A stretch of 64,000 nt of DNA from an uncultured Lachnospiraceae bacterium (lineage in GTDB: Bacteria; Bacillota; Clostridia; Lachnospirales; Lachnospiraceae), in the NCBI GenBank assembly GCA_910585545.1, contig CAJUFN010000001.1:1-64000 (forward strand), given 5' to 3'. Shown in pieces: positions 57,898 through 64,000 of this stretch (positions are counted from its first letter, which is position 1; the number at the start of each line of letters is the position of its first letter). The position numbers were made by a program, and so were the translations under genes. Below the pieces are notes generated by a model. It made no database searches, was not told the origin of the DNA, and saw only the letters and a program-made list of their open reading frames with translations.

Positions 57898-59571
57898 ATG
57901 AAGACGGATATTCAGATTGCTCAGGAAGCAAAGATGGTACATATCAAAGAAGTCGCCGAAAGAATAGGGATTCAGGAAAATGATTTGGAGTTTTATGGAA
58001 AATACAAAGCAAAGCTTTCTGATGAACTATATGAGAAGATCAAGGAGCGGCCAGACGGAAAACTTGTACTTGTGACGGCAATCAATCCGACGCCGGCAGG
58101 GGAAGGAAAGACGACAACAACGGTTGGTCTTGGACAGGCCATGGAAAAGATTGGGAAAAAAGCGATCATCGCGCTTCGCGAGCCATCCCTTGGACCTTGC
58201 TTTGGGATAAAAGGCGGGGCAGCGGGAGGCGGATATGCGCAGGTGGTACCGATGGAAGATTTGAATCTTCATTTTACCGGTGATTTCCATGCAATTACTT
58301 CTGCAAATAATCTATTGGCAGCGATGCTGGATAACCATATTCAGCAAGGAAATGAGCTTGGAATTGACCCAAGACAGGTTGTTTGGAAACGTTGTCTTGA
58401 TATGAATGATCGTGTGCTGCGTAATGTGGTAGTCGGTCTGGGTGCAAAAACAGACGGCGTTGTACGAGAGGACCATTTTGTGATCACTGTCGCTTCTGAA
58501 ATTATGGCAATTCTTTGTCTTGCCGATGATATCAATGATTTAAGAGAGCGTCTTGGTAATATTATCGTCGCGTACAGTTACCAGGGAGAACCGGTTACTG
58601 CATCAGACCTTCATGCGGTAGGTGCTATGACAGCGCTTTTAAAAGATGCCATCAAACCAAATCTGATTCAGACTTTGGAACATACACCTGCATTGGTACA
58701 TGGCGGACCGTTTGCGAATATTGCACATGGCTGTAACAGTGTAAGAGCAACAAAGATGGCTTTGAAGCTTGCTGATATTGCGATTACGGAAGCAGGATTT
58801 GGCGCGGATTTAGGCGCAGAGAAATTTTTCGATATTAAATGCCGTAAGGCTGGTTTAAAACCGGATGCAGTCGTACTTGTGGCGACTATTCGTGCTTTAA
58901 AATATAATGGAGGCGTGGCTAAAAAGGATTTATCGGAAGAAAATCTTGCTGCACTGGAAAAAGGAATTGTAAATCTGGAAAAACATATAGAAAATATTCA
59001 GAAATATCATTTGCCAGTCGTTGTGACGCTGAATTCTTTCGTGTCGGATACGGAAGCAGAAACGGCGTTCGTTCAGAAATTCTGTGAAGAGAGAGGCTGT
59101 AAATTTGCATTGTCAAAAGTATGGGAACACGGCGGAGAAGGCGGTATAGAACTGGCAAAAAAAGTCTTAGAGATTTTGGATGAAAATGAAGAAAGCGCCT
59201 TTGAAGTGCTGTATAAAGATGAACTTTCGCTGGAAGAAAAGATTAGAACGGTTGCAAGGGAAATTTATGGAGCGGACGATGTGGAATTCAGTGCGCAGGC
59301 AAAAAAACAGCTGGAGAAAATTACTTCTATGGGATTTAAAGATGTGCCGGTATGTATGGCAAAGAATCAATATTCGTTGTCTGATGATGCAACGCTTCTT
59401 GGAAGACCGAAAGACTTTATAATCCATATCAGAGAAGCTTATGTAAGCGCCGGGGCAGGATTTGTCGTTGCCCTTACAGGAACGGTTATGACAATGCCGG
59501 GACTTCCGAAAGTGCCGGCGGCAAACAATATTGATGTAAATGAAAACGGAACAATTGTAGGTTTATTTTAA
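57898..59571 (+). CDS. fhs: formate--tetrahydrofolate ligase
   Basis: Activates formate onto tetrahydrofolate with ATP, the entry to one-carbon metabolism and the acetyl-CoA pathway methyl branch. The 557 residues match the family. The P-loop PTPAGEGKTTTTVGL lies near residue 65; REPSLGPCFGIKGGAAGGG and EAGFGADLGAEKF follow. AAGGAGG is 8 nt before ATG 57898. folD follows after 17 bp, forming a folate one-carbon pair. Confidence 0.98.
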   Translation: MKTDIQIAQEAKMVHIKEVAERIGIQENDLEFYGKYKAKLSDELYEKIKERPDGKLVLVTAINPTPAGEGKTTTTVGLGQAMEKIGKKAIIALREPSLGPCFGIKGGAAGGGYAQVVPMEDLNLHFTGDFHAITSANNLLAAMLDNHIQQGNELGIDPRQVVWKRCLDMNDRVLRNVVVGLGAKTDGVVREDHFVITVASEIMAILCLADDINDLRERLGNIIVAYSYQGEPVTASDLHAVGAMTALLKDAIKPNLIQTLEHTPALVHGGPFANIAHGCNSVRATKMALKLADIAITEAGFGADLGAEKFFDIKCRKAGLKPDAVVLVATIRALKYNGGVAKKDLSEENLAALEKGIVNLEKHIENIQKYHLPVVVTLNSFVSDTEAETAFVQKFCEERGCKFALSKVWEHGGEGGIELAKKVLEILDENEESAFEVLYKDELSLEEKIRTVAREIYGADDVEFSAQAKKQLEKITSMGFKDVPVCMAKNQYSLSDDATLLGRPKDFIIHIREAYVSAGAGFVVALTGTVMTMPGLPKVPAANNIDVNENGTIVGLF

Positions 59572-59588
59572 GAAGGAGTGCGTATAAA

Positions 59589-60425
59589 ATGCCGTATATT
59601 ATAGATGGAAAAGCAATATCTGCTCAGATAAAAGAAGAATTAAAAACAGAAGTAACCGCGATGAAAGAGAGAGGGATCGTTCCTTGCCTGGCAGTCATCC
59701 AGGTTGGAAATGATCCGGCATCTTCTGTTTATGTTAATAATAAGAAAAAAGCATGTGCTTATATAGGGATAGAATCCTTGGCTTATGAGTTGGATGAATG
59801 TACGACGCAGCAAGAACTCGTAAGCTTGATCGAAGAGTTGAATCAAAATGAGAAGGTAAACGGAATCCTTGTGCAGCTTCCGCTTCCAAAACATATTGAC
59901 GAAGATACGATCATCCAGACAATTTCACCAAAAAAAGATGTGGATGGGTTCCATCCAATGAGTGTCGGAAATATGTGTATTGGCTCTAAAGGATTTTTAT
60001 CTTGTACGCCGGCAGGAATCATTCAGCTTTTGAAGCGCTCCGGTGTTGTGATAGAAGGCAAGGAATGTGTTATCGTAGGAAGAAGCAATATTGTTGGAAA
60101 ACCGATGGCGCTGTTGCTTCTTAGAGAGAATGGAACCGTAACCGTTGCACATTCCAGGACCAAAGATTTGAAGGAAATAACAAACAGAGCCGATATTCTT
60201 ATCGTAGCGATTGGAAAACCGAAATTTATTACTGCAGATTACATCAAAGAGGGGGCAGTTGTAATCGATGTAGGAATTCATAGAAATGCCGAGAATAAAT
60301 TGTGCGGCGACGTAGATTTTGAGGATGTGAAGGAGAAAGTAAGTGCAATCACACCGGTTCCAGGAGGGGTAGGACCGATGACCATCGCAATGCTGATGGA
60401 GAATTGCGTAGAAGCAGTACGTTAA
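59589..60425 (+). CDS. folD: bifunctional methylene-THF dehydrogenase/methenyl-THF cyclohydrolase
   Basis: Interconverts 5,10-methylene-, methenyl- and 10-formyl-THF, using NADP. The 278 residues match FolD. Seen: YVNNKKKACAYIGI with the catalytic Lys, VQLPLPKHID, the dinucleotide-binding VGRSNIVGKP and C-terminal PGGVGPMTIAMLMEN. Directly after fhs; no separate cyclohydrolase gene (fchA) is nearby, consistent with a bifunctional FolD. Confidence 0.97.
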   Translation: MPYIIDGKAISAQIKEELKTEVTAMKERGIVPCLAVIQVGNDPASSVYVNNKKKACAYIGIESLAYELDECTTQQELVSLIEELNQNEKVNGILVQLPLPKHIDEDTIIQTISPKKDVDGFHPMSVGNMCIGSKGFLSCTPAGIIQLLKRSGVVIEGKECVIVGRSNIVGKPMALLLLRENGTVTVAHSRTKDLKEITNRADILIVAIGKPKFITADYIKEGAVVIDVGIHRNAENKLCGDVDFEDVKEKVSAITPVPGGVGPMTIAMLMENCVEAVR

Positions 60426-60440
60426 ATAGGGGGAGAAAGA

Positions 60441-61721
60441 ATGAAGTGTAAATATTGCGGTGCAATCATTCCGGATGGAGTGATGTATTGTGAAGTTTGC
60501 GGAAAAGAAGTTCAGATTGTTCCGGATTATAATCCGTTAGAAGATGTTTTGACTGCACATGTAAAAGGATCTGTCTATGAGCAGGAGCAGCGCCGAAATA
60601 CATATTATGACAACACAAGAGTGTATGCAAGGCAGGGGAGTGGATATATTGCCAGACAGCGTGCACTTAGAGAACAGCGTGAGAGAGAAGAGAAGGAAAG
60701 ACAACGCGCAATGGCGTTAAGAAGTGCGGAAAATATGCGTACGGAAAATGCCGGACTGCAAAAGGAATCCAGACTTCGGAAAGAAAAAAGAAGAGCAAGG
60801 CAGCAGGCAAAAAGAAAAAAGAGAATGATTTTTATCAGTGCTGCGATTGCGGCTGTGACGCTCACAGCATTCCTTTTGTACTATAATTCTTATACAGGAT
60901 ATATGCAAAGAGCAAATCGTGCTCTGAATAGCTCGGAATATGAAGAGGCAATCATACGTTTTGAAAAAGCCATCCACAAAAATGAAAAGCGACCGGAAGC
61001 ATACACCGGACTTGCCAATGTATATCTTGCAAAAGATGATGAAAGCGAAGCAGAAGAAGTATTTAAAGATGCGGTTGAAAGACAGCCGGACAATGCACAG
61101 ATTTATAAGGCATTTCTTGCGTTTCTGGAAAACACGAAGCAGCCAAAGAAAATTCCTGTGATTTTGGATGAATGCGGATATGATTCTGTACTTGAGGCAT
61201 TGCCTGAATATTATTGCAGTGCACCGATATATAGTCTTGATAAGAATTCCTATGATGAAGTACAGGAACTCGCTCTGGATTCAGACGGCAATACTATATA
61301 TTATACATTAGATGGGAGCGAACCGACGACGTCTAGTACGAAATATAGTGAGCCGATTCAGATTGGAGAAGGCGAGACCACAGTCAATGCAGTAGCAGTA
61401 AATAAAAGGGGAATTCCAAGCCTTAGTCTGTCAAGAACATATACGGTAGAACTTCCTGTTGAAGACGCACCGGCAGTGAAGCCATCCAGTGGCCGCTATA
61501 CAAAGCCAACACAGATCAGCATGATTGTTCCGGAAGGTTATGAAGCATATTACGCCTTGAATGTAACAGAGTTTACGAAAGATTCTCCGGAAGCAGTGAA
61601 ATATACCGGACCAATCGATATGCCGGAAGGCAATACGATATTTAGTGCAATTCTGGTAAACAGCCGTGGCAAGGCGAGCGATATTACAATACGCAATTAT
61701 GAATTGCAGATTATCCAATAA
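60441..61721 (+). CDS. membrane protein with zinc ribbon, TPR and chitobiase-C-like domains
   Basis: Function unknown. Order in 426 residues: N-terminal zinc ribbon (CKYCG, CEVCG), an Arg/Glu-rich coiled stretch (about 60-125), one membrane segment (about 130-148), a TPR-like region (about 152-235; YEEAIIRFEKAIHKNEKRPEAY), then two chitobiase/hexosaminidase C-terminal-like beta modules (about 262-345 and 350-425). The first module contains TIYYTLDGSEPTTSS, the typical core. By the positive-inside rule the ribbon is cytoplasmic and the TPR and beta modules extracellular. Zinc-ribbon membrane proteins of this layout occur in Lachnospiraceae (from memory). GGGGGAGA-type ribosome site; 15 bp after folD. 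Confidence 0.8.
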   Translation: MKCKYCGAIIPDGVMYCEVCGKEVQIVPDYNPLEDVLTAHVKGSVYEQEQRRNTYYDNTRVYARQGSGYIARQRALREQREREEKERQRAMALRSAENMRTENAGLQKESRLRKEKRRARQQAKRKKRMIFISAAIAAVTLTAFLLYYNSYTGYMQRANRALNSSEYEEAIIRFEKAIHKNEKRPEAYTGLANVYLAKDDESEAEEVFKDAVERQPDNAQIYKAFLAFLENTKQPKKIPVILDECGYDSVLEALPEYYCSAPIYSLDKNSYDEVQELALDSDGNTIYYTLDGSEPTTSSTKYSEPIQIGEGETTVNAVAVNKRGIPSLSLSRTYTVELPVEDAPAVKPSSGRYTKPTQISMIVPEGYEAYYALNVTEFTKDSPEAVKYTGPIDMPEGNTIFSAILVNSRGKASDITIRNYELQIIQ

Positions 61722-61745
61722 AAAATAACAATATTATTACATAAC

Positions 61746-61774
61746 TTGATTTTTTCAGTAAAAAGCTTTATCAT
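61746..61774 (+). promoter_or_regulatory. nfnAB promoter
   Basis: TTGATT (61746-61751) and TATCAT (61769-61774) with 17-bp spacing, 29 bp before the nfnA start. Confidence 0.6.
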
Positions 61775-61803
61775 AGTAACGTAAAAAAATTAGGAGGTAC
61801 ATC

Positions 61804-62694
61804 ATGTATAGAATACGTAAAGCAGAAAAGCTGGCAGATAAGATTTATCTGATGGACGTGGAAGCACCGAGAGTAGCAAAGCACTGCGAGCCAGGACAGT
61901 TTGTTATTGTGAAAATAGATGAAAAGGGAGAGCGCATTCCGCTTACGATTTGTGATTATAACAGAGAGGAAGGTACGGTTACGATTGTACTTCAGACCAT
62001 CGGAGTTTCTACGGAAAAGATGGCGAAACTTACAGCAGGAGATTATTTCCGTGATTTTACAGGACCTCTTGGATGTGCGTCTGAGTTTGTCTCGGAAGAT
62101 ATCGAAGTATTGAAAAATAAAAAATTCTTGTTTGTAGCCGGTGGTGTCGGAGCAGCGCCTGTATATCCACAGGTAAAATGGCTTCATGAACATGGGATTC
62201 AGGCAGATGTTATCGTTGGCTCTAAGACGAAGGATATGCTTATCTTAGAAGACGAGATGAAAGCGGTTGCAGGTAATTATTATCCATGTACCGATGATGG
62301 CTCTTACGGTCATGCGGGTATGGTTACAACGAAGATTGAACAGCTTGTAAAAGAAGAAGGAAAGAAATATGATGTCTGTGTTGCGATCGGACCAATGATC
62401 ATGATGAAATTTGTCTGCATTATGACAAAACAGCTGGAAATTCCTACGATTGTCAGCATGAATCCAATTATGGTTGACGGTACAGGTATGTGTGGTGCAT
62501 GCCGTTTACGTGTGGGGGATGAAATTAAGTTTGCGTGTGTAGACGGACCTGAGTTTGACGGACATCTTGTAAACTTTGATGAAGCAATGAAAAGACAGCA
62601 GATGTATCGGACACAGGAAGGAAGAGCTTTGTTGAAATTACAGGAAGGCGATACCCATCATGGTGGATGTGGTCATTGTGGAGGTGACGAATAA
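61804..62694 (+). CDS. nfnA: NfnA, small subunit of NADH-dependent ferredoxin:NADP oxidoreductase
   Basis: Electron-bifurcating transhydrogenase subunit (NADH-binding), with FAD and a [2Fe-2S] cluster. The 296 residues have the FAD-binding RIPLTICDYN, a Rossmann NAD site (AGGVGAAPVYP) and a C-terminal Cys set (GTGMCGACRLRVG, KFACVDGPEF) for the cluster, plus a His/Cys tail (HHGGCGHCGG). AGGAGG precedes ATG 61804. The nfnB start overlaps its stop (TAATG). A dihydroorotate dehydrogenase electron-transfer subunit is excluded by the NfnB partner. Confidence 0.92.
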   Translation: MYRIRKAEKLADKIYLMDVEAPRVAKHCEPGQFVIVKIDEKGERIPLTICDYNREEGTVTIVLQTIGVSTEKMAKLTAGDYFRDFTGPLGCASEFVSEDIEVLKNKKFLFVAGGVGAAPVYPQVKWLHEHGIQADVIVGSKTKDMLILEDEMKAVAGNYYPCTDDGSYGHAGMVTTKIEQLVKEEGKKYDVCVAIGPMIMMKFVCIMTKQLEIPTIVSMNPIMVDGTGMCGACRLRVGDEIKFACVDGPEFDGHLVNFDEAMKRQQMYRTQEGRALLKLQEGDTHHGGCGHCGGDE

Positions 62695-64000
62695 TGGACG
62701 TATTAAAGAAAGTACCAGTCAGAGAGCAGGAGCCAAAGGTTCGTGCAACGAACTTTGAAGAAGTGTGTCTTGGATATAATAAAGAAGAAGCAATGGAAGA
62801 GGCAGGAAGATGTATTAATTGTAAGAATGCAAAATGTATCGAAGGATGTCCGGTATCCATTAATATTCCAAAATTTATTTCTGAAGTGAAAGAAGGAAAT
62901 ATTGAGGAAGCATATAAAACTATTGGTAAATCATCTGCGCTTCCGGCAGTCTGCGGCCGTGTATGTCCACAGGAATCTCAATGTGAAGGAAGATGTATTC
63001 GTGGGATCAAGGGCGAACCGGTATCGATCGGTAAATTGGAAAGATTTGTGGCAGACTATGCGTTGGAAAACGACATCAAACCAGAGAAGGCAGAGCATAC
63101 TAACGGACACAAAGTGGCTGTTATCGGTTCCGGTCCGGCAGGCCTTACCTGCGCAGGAGACCTTGCAAAATTAGGATATGAAGTAACTGTATTTGAAGCG
63201 CTTCATGAACTTGGCGGCGTACTTGTATACGGAATTCCGGAGTTTAGACTTCCAAAGCATGCGGTTGTTGCAAAAGAGATTGATAAAGTAAAAGAATTAG
63301 GCGTAAAATTTGAGACCAATGTGGTTATCGGAAAGTCTACAACGATTGATCAGTTGATCGAAGAAGAAGGATTTGAAGCGGTATTTATCGGTTCCGGTGC
63401 AGGCCTTCCAAAATTCATGGGAATTCCAGGCGAAAATGCAAACGGTGTATTTTCTGCAAATGAATATCTTACAAGAAGCAATCTTATGAAAGCCTTCGAT
63501 GATTCTTACGATACACCGATTGCTGCAGGTAAAAAAGTTGCAGTAGTTGGCGGCGGTAATGTTGCAATGGATGCAGCAAGAACTGCTCTTCGCCTTGGTG
63601 CAGAGGTACATATTGTATATCGTAGAAGTGAAGCGGAGCTTCCGGCAAGGGTGGAAGAAGTTCATCATGCAAAAGAAGAGGGCATTATATTTAATTTACT
63701 TACAAATCCAAAAGAAATCCTTGTAGACGAAAATGGATGGGTAAAAGGAATGCGTGTCGTAGAGATGGAGCTTGGAGAACCAGATGCATCCGGAAGAAGA
63801 CGTCCGGTTGAAAAGGCTGGATCCGATTATGAAATCGAAGTAGATACTGTTATCATGTCACTTGGTACATCACCGAACCCATTGATTTCTTCTACAACAG
63901 AAGGTCTGGAGATAAATAAATGGAAATGTATTGTTGCAGAGGAAGCGAACGGACAGACGACAAAAGAAGGTGTCTATGCCGGCGGTGACGCAGTAACAGG
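62694..64000 (+). CDS. nfnB: NfnB, large subunit of NADH-dependent ferredoxin:NADP oxidoreductase (partial)
   Basis: GltD-like flavoprotein subunit (NADPH-binding) with two [4Fe-4S] clusters; with NfnA it couples NADPH formation from NADH and reduced ferredoxin. The window ends after about 435 codons without a stop; full length is usually about 460-470. Cluster ligands CINCKNAKCIEGCPV and CGRVCPQESQCEGRC are visible, as are FAD site GSGPAGLTCAGD and NADPH site GGGNVAMDAARTALRLGA. The ATG shares one base with the nfnA stop, so translation is coupled. Confidence 0.93.
   Translation, partial: MDVLKKVPVREQEPKVRATNFEEVCLGYNKEEAMEEAGRCINCKNAKCIEGCPVSINIPKFISEVKEGNIEEAYKTIGKSSALPAVCGRVCPQESQCEGRCIRGIKGEPVSIGKLERFVADYALENDIKPEKAEHTNGHKVAVIGSGPAGLTCAGDLAKLGYEVTVFEALHELGGVLVYGIPEFRLPKHAVVAKEIDKVKELGVKFETNVVIGKSTTIDQLIEEEGFEAVFIGSGAGLPKFMGIPGENANGVFSANEYLTRSNLMKAFDDSYDTPIAAGKKVAVVGGGNVAMDAARTALRLGAEVHIVYRRSEAELPARVEEVHHAKEEGIIFNLLTNPKEILVDENGWVKGMRVVEMELGEPDASGRRRPVEKAGSDYEIEVDTVIMSLGTSPNPLISSTTEGLEINKWKCIVAEEANGQTTKEGVYAGGDAVT

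Overview
The window looks like chromosome of a low-GC Gram-positive gut anaerobe of the Clostridia, most likely a Lachnospiraceae member close to Ruminococcus/Mediterraneibacter. This is inferred from gene content: acetate fermentation genes, Rex, NfnAB, a spore-former style TepA-SpoIIIE pair, the yceD-rpmF-plsX-acpP-rnc-smc-ftsY order, sortase-anchored mucin-type glycosidases with FIVAR tails, and AGGAGG ribosome sites throughout. No rRNA, tRNA, CRISPR array, transposase or phage gene was seen.

Layout. 1-7 kb: a surface protein with a His/Cys-rich tail, then a compact sortase-assembled pilus locus (thioester tip adhesin, major pilin, class C sortase, basal pilin). 7-12 kb: polA, coaE, a WalJ-like metallo-beta-lactamase-fold protein and a DegV lipid-binding protein. 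12-17 kb: a 1682-residue secreted GH20 hexosaminidase. 17-22 kb: tmcAL (minus strand), mgtE, pta-ackA. 22.5-28.7 kb: a 2052-residue GH110 alpha-galactosidase predicted to act on blood-group B type termini. 28.7-37.6 kb: a housekeeping run from the DUF177 gene and rpmF (L32) through plsX, acpP, rnc, smc and ftsY to threonine ammonia-lyase. 37.7-41 kb: a small operon (Re-type citrate synthase, GntR regulator, NADP isocitrate dehydrogenase) behind a promoter overlapped by a perfect 22-bp palindrome. 41-43 kb: ABC-F protein (minus). 43-50.7 kb: rex, nnr, alr, mazF without an adjacent antitoxin gene, a CBS protein, yebC, a CFI-box protein, metY. 51-57.8 kb: a Nudix hydrolase, an unusual fusion of a TetM-like ribosomal GTPase to a Rae1/YacP-like NYN nuclease, tepA and spoIIIE/ftsK. 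57.9-64 kb: fhs, folD, a membrane protein with zinc ribbon, TPR and chitobiase-C-like domains, and nfnAB (nfnB runs off the window).

How the parts fit. The pilus and the two giant glycosidases form a host-glycan attachment and degradation set: attach through a thioester adhesin, remove alpha-1,3-galactose and beta-linked hexosamines, ferment the sugars to acetate through Pta-AckA. Acetyl-CoA can instead enter citrate and 2-oxoglutarate synthesis through the GntR operon. The 10-bp core of the GntR-operon palindrome also occurs across the -35 box of the pta promoter, suggesting shared control of both exits from acetyl-CoA. Redox balance is represented by Rex and NfnAB, one-carbon metabolism by Fhs and FolD.

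The most unusual single gene is the TetM-like GTPase/NYN nuclease fusion (51731-54376), which would place an A-site endonuclease on a ribosome-binding GTPase. Other points worth a second look are the shared putative operator, the multi-hairpin element at 29522-29650, and the MazF gene without an adjacent antitoxin.
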